NCBI RefSeq assembly: GCF_036456085.1
Contig: NZ_CP138632.1
Span: 248,001 to 312,000, forward strand
DNA from: Veillonella parvula
GTDB taxonomy: Bacteria > Bacillota > Negativicutes > Veillonellales > Veillonellaceae
Direction: 5' to 3'
Length of the DNA: 64,000 nucleotides
A program made the translations under genes and the position numbers. Shown piece after piece: positions 45,110 through 53,050 of this stretch. Below the pieces are notes generated by a model. The model was not told the DNA's origin, ran no database searches, and was given only the letters and a program-made list of their open reading frames with translations. Position 1 is the first letter of the stretch. Every line of letters begins with the position of its first letter.

Positions 45110-45320
45110 AGGTGAGATATTCAGATATAGATAAAGAAGCATTTGTTACGGGAAGGCAATAAAAAAGACCATCTGAACAAAAGCTTGCCCAGACGGTCGG
45201 CTATTACACGATGTGTGCTACTGTGCATGTAGTTAATTCTACGTATCCGTCAGCCCAGTAGGAATATATTACAAATATAGCAATTGAAAGGACATCTTGT
45301 CGGTGATATAAGTCACTATC
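45110..45320 (-). promoter_or_regulatory. Structured leader with internal terminator ahead of the OFA gene
   Basis: Reading the minus strand, the stem GACCGTCTG / CAGATGGTC (45198-45167) is followed by TTTTTTATT, about 70 bp before the ATG, so the transcript can terminate before the gene. Upstream in the same leader, CTGACGG near 45210-45250 can pair with CCGTC of the terminator arm, offering an antiterminator. This looks like an attenuator or riboswitch, but it matches no class I can name with confidence. Confidence 0.5.
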
Positions 45321-45405
45321 GTATGCACTATAAGGCTTTATAAAAGAAAAGAAGGAAAGAAACAATTCGATTCCTTTCTGTGTTTAGATATGATATAATT
45401 TATAT

Positions 45406-45497
45406 AAAAGTGAGGCATAAATGGTTTCGACGCCAGACTTCGCTTCTAGAATTTAATGTTGAAGAAACGGTCTGACTCTCAATGTCGGGCCTTTTTT
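45406..45497 (+). ncRNA. Putative antitoxin RNA, copy 2
   Basis: TGATATAAT at 45391-45399 and terminator GGTCTGAC / GTCGGGCC with six Ts (45469-45497). The interior differs from copy 1 mainly around AGAATTTAATGTT, where the short ORF is shortened to 11 codons. Confidence 0.58.
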
Positions 45498-45537
45498 CAT
45501 ACCACGATTAGAAAGCTAGCTTTTAGCTAGAGGTCAA

Positions 45538-45615
45538 TCACTTTGCTGCCATGATAATGGTCGCCACAAGTATGCCAAAGGAAATCATGAGCGATAACAC
45601 TTTGAATGTACTCAT
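45538..45615 (-). CDS. Putative type I toxin, holin-like hydrophobic peptide (copy 2)
   Basis: Same 25-residue peptide as at 40210-40287 with only synonymous differences (for example TCA/TCG, GTA/GTG). The minus-strand promoter TTTACT (45707-45702), 17 bp, TATATT (45684-45679) is conserved. Confidence 0.68.
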   Translation of the reverse strand: MSTFKVLSLMISFGILVATIIMAAK

Positions 45616-45713
45616 ATTGATCACCGCCAATCTCTAGAAGATTAGCAAAGGCTGGACCCATTTAGAGGCCTCAAGTTCAATATAGTGTTGTGAATAATAA
45701 AAGTAAATAGATT

Positions 45714-45755
45714 AGAGGTTCCTAATAGTCACCTAGGTGACCAATAGGAACCTCT
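45714..45755. repeat. AGGTTCCTAATAG palindrome, copy 2
   Basis: Left half identical to copy 1. The right half has a few mismatches (GACCAATAGG instead of GACTATTAGG), so the stem is slightly imperfect. Confidence 0.85.
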
Positions 45756-45837
45756 TTCGTTTTGTAATTACTATCATAAAAACGAATTAACTATGTTACA
45801 ATACAATTAATATTAGTGTTTAGTGGGGGAGATATTT

Positions 45838-46434
45838 ATGAAACGTTGTATTACATTACTAAATTTAGGTTTGTGTTTAGCGGCACCAATGCTTTCAAAC
45901 GCTAACGATATTAGACCTCTAATACATGTTACGAATATACATAATGGTCAATATGATGAGGGTTTAGATGCTATTACAGAAACCAAGTTTTTTGGTCCGT
46001 ATCAGTTCCGTGTATTGAAGGGCTCTGTGGAGACTAAAGGGGAAACTAAAGATATAGATGGCAGAGCCTTTAGAACCTCTGATGGTGTCTTCATGCATGT
46101 GAAGGCTAGATCTATCGATAATACAAGTATTTCTTTAGATAAAGAGATTGAAAAAATTGTTAAAGATAGAACGGTTCCTGAACCTACTGCAAAGATGGTA
46201 TTGCCTATTAAGTATGATGTAACAGAGGTCGATAATGATGGTGTGCGTAGTTTACTAGCCGAATTTATGTATGGCTGGCCATTACATAATAGGACGGATA
46301 TGGTATTAGTTACTGATTATGAAGATACTCGTTACTATTATAAGTTGCAGTTTTATAGAGACAAGCTACCAAATGGTGTTCGCATTGAGCAGTTGCGCCA
46401 GATGATTATGGATGCGCGGTTTAGTTATAAATAA
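45838..46434 (+). CDS. Secreted protein of unknown function
   Basis: 198 aa with a signal peptide (MKRCITLLNLGLCLAAPMLS, cleavage near SNA). The mature region contains FFGPYQFRVLKGSVETKGET, RTSDGVFMHVKARSIDNTSIS and a C-terminal YYYKLQFYRDKLPNGVRIEQLRQMI. No family was recognised. GTGGGGGAG precedes the ATG at 45838, so the GTG at 45823 inside that motif is rejected. It is followed by a palindromic hairpin. Confidence 0.78.
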   Translation: MKRCITLLNLGLCLAAPMLSNANDIRPLIHVTNIHNGQYDEGLDAITETKFFGPYQFRVLKGSVETKGETKDIDGRAFRTSDGVFMHVKARSIDNTSISLDKEIEKIVKDRTVPEPTAKMVLPIKYDVTEVDNDGVRSLLAEFMYGWPLHNRTDMVLVTDYEDTRYYYKLQFYRDKLPNGVRIEQLRQMIMDARFSYK

Positions 46435-46529
46435 GGTGTATTTGATCAGACGCCCATATTTGTTTATCCTAATGTATTTAGTCAGTCTGTAATATTTAGC
46501 TGAACGGGTATAGTAAAAGTAAATTAAAA

Positions 46530-46571
46530 AGAGGTTCCTATGAGTCAACTTGTGACCATTAGGAACCTCTT
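46530..46571. terminator. AGGTTCCTAATAG palindrome, copy 3
   Basis: AGAGGTTCCTATGAGTCA, a short centre and TGACCATTAGGAACCTCT, between A-run and T-run, in the gap between convergent genes. Serves both as terminator. Confidence 0.82.
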
Positions 46572-46605
46572 TTATTGTGCAAGAGTTTATATAGTTTTCA
46601 AACTA

Positions 46606-47217
46606 TTATAATATGCTTTTACCTAAAGGAAATATAGTTTTACCGAATACTTTGTTAACAAGTACAGCACCAGAACCGTAGAAGCCCAAGAGGGATATGA
46701 ATAGTTCAGACCATGCTGCAAGAGCGAAGAAGCCTGTTTTGCCGCCTAAGAATAGGTCTGTTGCTAGACCGAAGAATAGGAAGCAGATAAGTAGCATTAT
46801 AGCGAATACAACTTTGTTTGTTTTCAAAGATGCAATAGTACCAAAGATAGAGAAGATTAAAAAGCCTACAAAAGCGAATGCTAATTGTGTTACATCGAAA
46901 CCTTTTTGAATTTCAGGACCGAAAGACCCCATTTGGATTAACCAAACACCAGCCATTGCAGACCAAAATAAACCGTACGCACCAAATACAACGGATCCAA
47001 ATGGATTGTTTTTCTTGAAATCAAAATAGCTTGCCATTAATTGGGCCAATGAACCTAATAAAACAGCCCAAGGTATAATAACGGATGTTGTTGGGCCAGA
47101 CCAGCCTACGCGGGACGTGGATACCACAAAACATACAATAGCTAAACCTAGTAGACCAAGACCTGTAGGATCTGCTACATTTTCACTCATTTCAACTTTT
47201 CTTACTTCCTTTTCCAT
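46606..47217 (-). CDS. satP: Acetate uptake transporter, GPR1/FUN34/SatP family
   Basis: 203 aa, six hydrophobic segments. DPTGLGLLGLAIVCF near residue 16 corresponds to the NPAPLGL motif of SatP and FGAYGLFWSAMAG to the FGxYGxFW motif. SatP-type channels move acetate or succinate with protons. Veillonella excretes acetate and propionate, which fits. The ATG has GAGGA upstream. A palindrome lies beyond its 3' end. Confidence 0.9.
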   Translation of the reverse strand: MEKEVRKVEMSENVADPTGLGLLGLAIVCFVVSTSRVGWSGPTTSVIIPWAVLLGSLAQLMASYFDFKKNNPFGSVVFGAYGLFWSAMAGVWLIQMGSFGPEIQKGFDVTQLAFAFVGFLIFSIFGTIASLKTNKVVFAIMLLICFLFFGLATDLFLGGKTGFFALAAWSELFISLLGFYGSGAVLVNKVFGKTIFPLGKSIL

Positions 47218-47351
47218 TTGTTCCTCATTTCTCTGTCAACTAACTACAACCATACAGTAGAATATTCACATGGTATTGTGCGGTCATATCCTGTTTAATA
47301 TACTCTCTATTGAATTGACGGCGTATCTATGTGAAAGCACTGCCCCATAAA

Positions 47352-47367
47352 TGTAACATATATCACA
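47352..47367 (-). promoter_or_regulatory. Possible Crp/Fnr-family site upstream of satP
   Basis: TGTAACATATATCACA is one base off the TGTGA-N6-TCACA palindrome and lies about 135 bp upstream of the satP ATG. The 47218-47640 gap holds only this and the terminator below. Regulator unknown. Confidence 0.35.
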
Positions 47368-47444
47368 TTTTTGAGGCAATAGATTTGAAATAGGAGCTAT
47401 GCGTAAAATGTATAATGTGAAAAATGAAATAAAATTGAGCAAAT

Positions 47445-47502
47445 AAAAGAAAAACCGTACAAGATGAGAATTTTAAGATTTTAATTCCCAATTTTGTACG
47501 AT
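47445..47502 (-). terminator. Terminator of the phosphatase gene (minus strand)
   Basis: CGTACAA and TTGTACG close a long imperfect stem (47456-47500); on the minus strand it ends GGTTTTTTCTTTT. Confidence 0.65.
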
Positions 47503-47646
47503 TTTAAATTATAAATCTCTTATTTATATGAATTTGCTATAGATTATTGACAAGAATTTAGAATATGTCAATGACTATACTCAATATATGAGTAGTATCT
47601 TGAATATGGCTAATCCTATCATAAGGTCCATGAGTAGGTGTATATA

Positions 47647-48306
47647 TTATTTATTCAAGGTTTCAACAATGCTTAGAATATCTTCTGCTTTACGAGCAAT
47701 ATGTGTTACGCCTAGTTCTTGATGGAGCGATTCCTCTCTAAAGCCCCATGTAACACCAATGCAAAGTAGGCCGGAGTTTTCTGCAGTAGCTACGTCAACT
47801 TCAGAGTCACCTACATAAATAGATTCGTCCGATGTAGAGTTTAGTTCTTTTAACGCTTGTAACACCATGTCTGGAGCAGGTTTACGTTGTAATCCTGGCC
47901 GTTCACCAATGGCAACAGGCAAACGATCGCCAAAGTACTCTTTATTAAGTGGTGTTACACCTTCTTGGATTTTGTTAGATACGATAGCTAATTTATAACC
48001 TTGTTCACGCAATACATCAAGCATATCTAGGATGCCTGGGTAGGGAGCTGTTGTATCTTTTAGATGCTCACCATAGTAAGCTTTGAATTCCTCAATGTAT
48101 GGCTCTAATTCGTTATCTGCTACAGAACTTGGTAAACATTGACGCATCAAATAGGTTACTGCATTACCCAGAGCTGCCTTTATCTCTGCTAGAGATTTTT
48201 CAGGGAAGTTATGTGTACGTAGAACATGATTTACGGCGTTGGCTAAATCTGTAGCTGTATTGAGCAATGTGCCGTCGCAATCAAAAACGATGGTAGTATA
48301 TTTCAT
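47647..48306 (-). CDS. HAD-family phosphatase, phosphoglycolate phosphatase-like
   Basis: 219-aa HAD hydrolase. Motif I is VFDCDGTLLNT near residue 7, motif II is in LAIVSNK near 108, and motif III/IV is YVGDSEVDVATAENSGL near 165. A helical cap between residues ~15 and 80 puts it with Gph/PpaX enzymes, which dephosphorylate 2-phosphoglycolate or pyrophosphate; the substrate is not certain. ATG at 48306 follows GGAGGT, so the TTG four codons upstream is not used. Confidence 0.88.
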   Translation of the reverse strand: MKYTTIVFDCDGTLLNTATDLANAVNHVLRTHNFPEKSLAEIKAALGNAVTYLMRQCLPSSVADNELEPYIEEFKAYYGEHLKDTTAPYPGILDMLDVLREQGYKLAIVSNKIQEGVTPLNKEYFGDRLPVAIGERPGLQRKPAPDMVLQALKELNSTSDESIYVGDSEVDVATAENSGLLCIGVTWGFREESLHQELGVTHIARKAEDILSIVETLNK

Positions 48307-48430
48307 AGGGACCTCCAAATGTAATTATTAACTATTCTATTATATGACAGGCGGAGAAAATTTTCATAAAAAATTGGACTATGTTACAATTAACGTACTA
48401 TAGTTGGGAATTTTAAAATTGGAGAGATAA

Positions 48431-49774
48431 ATGATTCGTAAAACAATAGTATTTTCAGTATATATCAGCTTAATTACTGGTTTAGTAGGGGCTGTTGATG
48501 TTAATATTCCCGGTGCGGATAATAGAATTTCTGCAAATGCTTATGAAAGTTATATACATCATGATTCCTTAATTAGAAATATACAAGAGGAAGCCTTGAG
48601 AGACTTTCAAAAGAGTAAACAGTATGATAAAACTAAGCAGCTATATAGAGATAATGGCCTATCTGAAAAAGAGGCTGAAACAGTCATTCGAGAAAGTTAT
48701 GTAGGTCCCCTTAATCTGTATGAGGGGCAAACAGAGGTTATTGATCATAGTGGAAAAGGGATTCGTTTCCTTGTACCTTATATGAGTTATTATAAAGTGC
48801 AGAAACATAATATAACTGATAAATATATAGGGTATGAACTTTTCTCTCATAATATGACAACAGGCTTAATAGTTGAAAATAAGCAGAATTGGCAAAGTTC
48901 TGATTATATGGGAAAGCCATTTAATTCGATCACGGAAGAGGATTTACGTAAAGATTATAAACGACCTACAAACATAAAAGAGTTTGAATCGATTTCTTAT
49001 AAACCAGAAGATATTCACGGAGCGAGTTTTTCTTATGCTGGTTTAATGGATAGCTATTGGGATTCTTTGTATGGCAAAATTAAGAAAAATAATAAAGCTC
49101 AATTTTACTCTAATTTAAACTTTGCTTTTGATAATGATTCGACTATTCGATATCATGTAGGTATAACTGAAGCTAAGCGGGATATGGGGCAGGTAATTAG
49201 TCCCATACTGGTTAATTATGTGTTACCATCTATTAAACCTTTAACAGATAGCAATGTATATTCTCATACAACAAAAATAGACGGTGAAAATTTTATTTAT
49301 CGTATTCTTAATGATGCAAAAGTTAGTGCTACTTTAGCAGATTTTAAAAGTGGTTTATTTTATAAAAGTCCTTCTGGTATAACACAAACTATCTTTATAG
49401 ATTCCATAGCTAAGGAGCGTGGAACTGATTCTATTGCGCTAGCTAGCTTTATGGATGAGGTGATTATGAATGCAGTCCAATCGCCTGAAGACTTTGTCCA
49501 TTTCTCTAAACGCATTGTATGGAATGATGGTGTACCAGGTATTTTAGTGGAACAAGAGAAAGCTAATAAAGAGGGTATAATGGTATTTTATATTCAGGAT
49601 GGAACGACAGCTTTAACTAGTATATTGACTTATAATAGAAATATGTCTTATACTAAAGAACAACTTCGTAATATGATAACTGATGTTAAGTTAGTTACTA
49701 TTCCTGAGAAATTCAAGGGCAATGTTGATCTTGCTAATATTGAAGATATAGTTAAAAAAGATTTGGAGAAATAG
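48431..49774 (+). CDS. Secreted protein of the DINIPGAD paralogue family (second copy)
   Basis: 447 aa with a signal peptide (MIRKTIVFSVYISLITGLVG). The mature start VDVNIPGADNRISANAYESY and an internal ISPILVNYVLPSIKPLTDS match the protein at 25895 (PLVNYVLPSIEPAKD). The middle regions diverge, so duplication is not recent. GGAGAG precedes the ATG. One base separates it from the next gene, so they form an operon. Function unknown. Confidence 0.8.
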   Translation: MIRKTIVFSVYISLITGLVGAVDVNIPGADNRISANAYESYIHHDSLIRNIQEEALRDFQKSKQYDKTKQLYRDNGLSEKEAETVIRESYVGPLNLYEGQTEVIDHSGKGIRFLVPYMSYYKVQKHNITDKYIGYELFSHNMTTGLIVENKQNWQSSDYMGKPFNSITEEDLRKDYKRPTNIKEFESISYKPEDIHGASFSYAGLMDSYWDSLYGKIKKNNKAQFYSNLNFAFDNDSTIRYHVGITEAKRDMGQVISPILVNYVLPSIKPLTDSNVYSHTTKIDGENFIYRILNDAKVSATLADFKSGLFYKSPSGITQTIFIDSIAKERGTDSIALASFMDEVIMNAVQSPEDFVHFSKRIVWNDGVPGILVEQEKANKEGIMVFYIQDGTTALTSILTYNRNMSYTKEQLRNMITDVKLVTIPEKFKGNVDLANIEDIVKKDLEK

Positions 49775-49775
49775 T

Positions 49776-50615
49776 ATGACTGAAATACAAGCTCTTTTAT
49801 TGATAAAATCTATTCTCGAATCCGCAGATATTCACGGTATTGAACATATGTTAAGTGAAGATTGTGAGTATATGTCTACAGGTCGTGGTATTATTGGGCG
49901 AAACCGCAATGAAACTGTTGAGTTTTTGTCCTCTATGACTGAGTCCATCAAGGCTGATAATGTGCCTGTTACGTGCAAGGTCATGCATATTACCGATGTG
50001 TATGAGGAGGATGCGCTATTTCACGAGGGTCGTCATGGTTTAACCGTTTCCTATGAAAACAACGATAATTACGTGTATATGATTTTTGTAGATGTAAATG
50101 ATAAAGGCCTTGTAGATCGTATCGTTTCAAGCCAAGAAAATTATAGTATTGAGTATGATGATCTTCGTTTTGGCGCTGATGAAAGCGAATATGCTTTTAT
50201 TTCTGCACCAGCTACTGTGAAAGACTGGATTACAGCCCTTAGCATGTGGTTAGAAACGGCAAATGTAGATATTGATGATTTCTATCAATATATCGATGAA
50301 GATACGCGTGTTGTATTCCAAAAGGGTGATGCTGAATCTATTACCCTTGAAAGCGGTCTTGATGTAGAGGATTACTTTGATCAATTAATGAACCAACACT
50401 TTGATGCAGTGCCTCATATTATTCGCGATGAAGAAGATGGATTAATCTTAACCTACGGCCCTATGAGTGCCATTGCTACCCTCAATGAAGAAGGTGCACT
50501 AGTACTTATCAGTATTTATATCGATACACGCGATGAAGATGAAGCGACTGATGAGGTTGGTTATATCGAAGAGGACTTAACGAAGGAAACTATTATTGAA
50601 GAGGATCTATATTAG
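49776..50615 (+). CDS. Protein with two NTF2/SnoaL-like halves
   Basis: 279 aa without a signal peptide. Residues ~5-120 (LLLIKSILESADIHGIEHMLSEDCEYMSTGRGIIGRN, FLSSM) look like a SnoaL/NTF2-like cone fold, and residues ~145-250 (WITALSMWLETANVDIDDFYQYIDEDTRVVF) repeat that pattern, so it is probably a tandem. The tail is very acidic. No active-site residues can be assigned. It is translated right after the secreted DINIPGAD paralogue. Confidence 0.6.
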   Translation: MTEIQALLLIKSILESADIHGIEHMLSEDCEYMSTGRGIIGRNRNETVEFLSSMTESIKADNVPVTCKVMHITDVYEEDALFHEGRHGLTVSYENNDNYVYMIFVDVNDKGLVDRIVSSQENYSIEYDDLRFGADESEYAFISAPATVKDWITALSMWLETANVDIDDFYQYIDEDTRVVFQKGDAESITLESGLDVEDYFDQLMNQHFDAVPHIIRDEEDGLILTYGPMSAIATLNEEGALVLISIYIDTRDEDEATDEVGYIEEDLTKETIIEEDLY

Positions 50616-50671
50616 TCGATACTACTCATTTGATATATCTAATTTAATTACGATTAATAGATAAAATAAAA

Positions 50672-50757
50672 ACTACCAGTTAAACATATATCTTTTAAAT
50701 AGACCTTCTACTATGGAAGGATAAGCCACTAGATATTATGAATAACTGGTAGTTTTT
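50672..50757. terminator. ACTACCAGTTAA-type hairpin between convergent genes
   Basis: AAAACTACCAGTTAA and TTAT-AACTGGTAGTTTTTT pair at the base of a hairpin with a smaller internal stem (CCTTCTAC / GGAAGG region). The base arms are the same ACTACCAGTTA sequence as in the tandem array at 19412-19820. Confidence 0.75.
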
Positions 50758-50765
50758 TGTATTAT

Positions 50766-52073
50766 TTATATTTCGTCATGGTCTTTAATGAGCCCAGCTT
50801 TTTTCTTTTTCCAGTAGGAGTAGTAGAATGGCAAGATTACGATACAGCCACCTAGACCCCATAATAATTGGTTAGTTTGAGCTTGTGCTAACATCCATAG
50901 GGATGTGCCGATAGCAATGACTGGGATTAAATAGCCACCAGGGATTGTATAAGACCGAGCTTTGTCAGCCCATTTACGACGGAAGATAATGACAGCTAAA
51001 CACGTTGGTAGATATTGTGTAAAACGAGATACCGCACTAATGGCTGCTAGTGTTGTAAAGGAACCAGACCATGCAAGTAATACACTGGCAATGGCAGTAA
51101 CAATCGCTGCTACATATGGTGCATTGTAACGATTGCGTTTTGCTAAAGCACTTGGTAGCATACCATCTTCCGCCATGGATGTTGCCACACGAGGCGCATA
51201 GTAAGCTTCAGCAAAGTTGATACCGCCCATAGAGATTAAGGTACCTACTAATACGATATACATGCCAATAGGACCAACGATCACATTGAATGCATCTTGT
51301 ACTGGAGCCTTAGCATTTGCTAAATCTGTACCAAGTACACCAATAGATACAGCAAGGATTGCCATATACAGAACGGATACGAGAAGCATACACATGATAA
51401 TAGCACGTGGTAAGTTCTTTTTAGGATTTTTCATATCTTCTGCAGCAATGGCAATGACTTCAAACCCTGTATAGGCAAAGAATAGAAGAACCGCTGCTTG
51501 AGCAAATGATCCATCTACATAGATGTCTTGAGGAAAGACTGGTGTAAAGTTAGCACCATTTATAAAGAAAATACCAATTGCAATAAATAGGGCAAGAGGG
51601 ACTAGCTTAGAAATAGTGATTAAGTTGTTAACGAATTTGGATACGTTAACACCAAATATATTTACAATGGTAAGACCTACAATTAAGATAAATGAAATGA
51701 CGTCCTTTGCAAAATCACCACTTAAAGCTGGTACTGCAGCACCTAATGCTGTAGCAAAGCCAACGGCCATAGCCGCCCAGGCAATAACGGTGACGATCCA
51801 TTTTAGAACGCCTACTTCAAAGGCCCAGAAATCACCTAATGCATGTTTTGCATATAGATAAGGACCGCCATTACGTGTAAATAGGCTAGCTGCTTCAGCA
51901 AAACAAAGGGCGATGCAGCCAGCGATAACGGCGTCAAATAAGAGTACACCTAAGCTAGCGGAACCAATTATGGAATATGCTTTATTTGGCAGTAGGAAAA
52001 TACCTGTCCCTACAATACCATTGATGCCAAGGAGTACAATACTCCAAAAGCCAAATTTTCCTGTTTCTTTCAT
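50766..52073 (-). CDS. APC family amino acid permease
   Basis: 435 aa, about 12 hydrophobic segments. GINGIVGTGIFLLPNKAY in helix 1 is the GSG-like substrate-binding region, followed by EAASLFTRNGGPYLYAKHALG and the helix-6 FFAYTGFEVIAIAAEDMKNPKKNLPRAI. Imports or exchanges amino acids or polyamines. It lies 15 bp after a class-I amidotransferase-like hydrolase on the same strand, hinting at gamma-glutamyl compound uptake and cleavage. The substrate is inferred only. Confidence 0.88.
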   Translation of the reverse strand: MKETGKFGFWSIVLLGINGIVGTGIFLLPNKAYSIIGSASLGVLLFDAVIAGCIALCFAEAASLFTRNGGPYLYAKHALGDFWAFEVGVLKWIVTVIAWAAMAVGFATALGAAVPALSGDFAKDVISFILIVGLTIVNIFGVNVSKFVNNLITISKLVPLALFIAIGIFFINGANFTPVFPQDIYVDGSFAQAAVLLFFAYTGFEVIAIAAEDMKNPKKNLPRAIIMCMLLVSVLYMAILAVSIGVLGTDLANAKAPVQDAFNVIVGPIGMYIVLVGTLISMGGINFAEAYYAPRVATSMAEDGMLPSALAKRNRYNAPYVAAIVTAIASVLLAWSGSFTTLAAISAVSRFTQYLPTCLAVIIFRRKWADKARSYTIPGGYLIPVIAIGTSLWMLAQAQTNQLLWGLGGCIVILPFYYSYWKKKKAGLIKDHDEI

Positions 52074-52088
52074 GATACAATCTTCCTA

Positions 52089-52829
52089 CTATTTAGTTAT
52101 ATTTTCTTGAGCTGCTTTTACGAATGCAGTAAATAAACGTTTTGCATTTTCATCATTTGTAGACATCATTTCTGGGTGGAACTGACAGGCTACTAACCAA
52201 GGATAGGCTGGATCCTCTAAACCTTCAACAGTACCATCCTTAGCTCTTGCTACAACCTGTAATCCCTTACCAACATTTTTTACTGTTTGGTGATGATGGG
52301 AGTTCGTAATCCAAGTATTGCAACCTATAGCACTAGCTAGTTTTGATTTTGATTCAATATCTACCGTATGAGTGCCAAGAGAAGGCGTTTGATTCTGAGA
52401 GTGTTTTATTGTACAGTTTTGATCATATTTTAAGTCTTGGAATAAAGAACCACCACGATATACATTTAAGATTTGTAAGCCACGACAGATACAAAAGATG
52501 GGAATTTGTTTTTCTTCTGCTGCTTTGATTAAAGCAAAGTCGAATTGATCGCGCTCCGGAAATACATCGCCAAGACCTTGCAAAGGTTCTTCTCCATAGT
52601 GAAGAGGGTATACATCATGACCGCCGGATAATAACAAGCCGTCAAGCTTTGCTACCGTTTCGCGAGCTACATCAAGATTTTGGGTAAATGGAATTATAAC
52701 AGGAATGCCACCAGTTTCCTCAATAGAACGAGGATAGTCTTGGTTTACGTAAGAACGCAATAAATCTACGTAAGGACCACCATTATCTCGTAAGATATTG
52801 CCAGATATGCCAATAAATGGTTTCGTCAT
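52089..52829 (-). CDS. Gamma-glutamyl-gamma-aminobutyrate hydrolase-like (peptidase C26)
   Basis: 246 aa of the class-I glutamine amidotransferase fold. The nucleophile is in FCICRGLQILNVYRGG near residue 114 and the His/Glu pair in VACQFHPEMMS near 222. LLLSGGHDVYPLHYGEEP and NSHHHQTVKNVGKGL are signatures of the PuuD-type group that removes glutamate from gamma-glutamyl compounds. Its gene precedes the amino acid permease gene in one transcription unit. The ATG has GAGGTGAT upstream. Confidence 0.9.
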   Translation of the reverse strand: MTKPFIGISGNILRDNGGPYVDLLRSYVNQDYPRSIEETGGIPVIIPFTQNLDVARETVAKLDGLLLSGGHDVYPLHYGEEPLQGLGDVFPERDQFDFALIKAAEEKQIPIFCICRGLQILNVYRGGSLFQDLKYDQNCTIKHSQNQTPSLGTHTVDIESKSKLASAIGCNTWITNSHHHQTVKNVGKGLQVVARAKDGTVEGLEDPAYPWLVACQFHPEMMSTNDENAKRLFTAFVKAAQENITK

Positions 52830-53050
52830 AATATCACCTCATATGTGTAAAAATCTGTACAACCTGATGTTAGTGTATCAGATTTTTATGGATAAAAACA
52901 CTACTAATAGCTATAATTATAAGACTTATAATAGAGAAAATATGTTAAAGTTGATACATTTTACTATATTTTCTTTCAAGATATAGTTGTATAAGTTTAT
53001 TGCGAAACATGATATGATAAACTACGAATGAACTGTACGGGAGGTTTACT

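Larger units (their letters stand above)
45388..45763. repeat. ~375-bp direct repeat (toxin-antitoxin unit), copy 2
   Basis: Second copy of 40061-40435. The extended -10, the convergent RNA and its terminator, the 25-aa ORF and the hairpin are all retained. Differences are concentrated in the linker after CTTCGCTTCTA and the right arm of the palindrome. Confidence 0.92.

Noticed and set aside
45180-45215. ZTP riboswitch
   Set aside because: Only the 3' core resembles it; the conserved 5' domain is not visible, so I report an unclassified leader instead.
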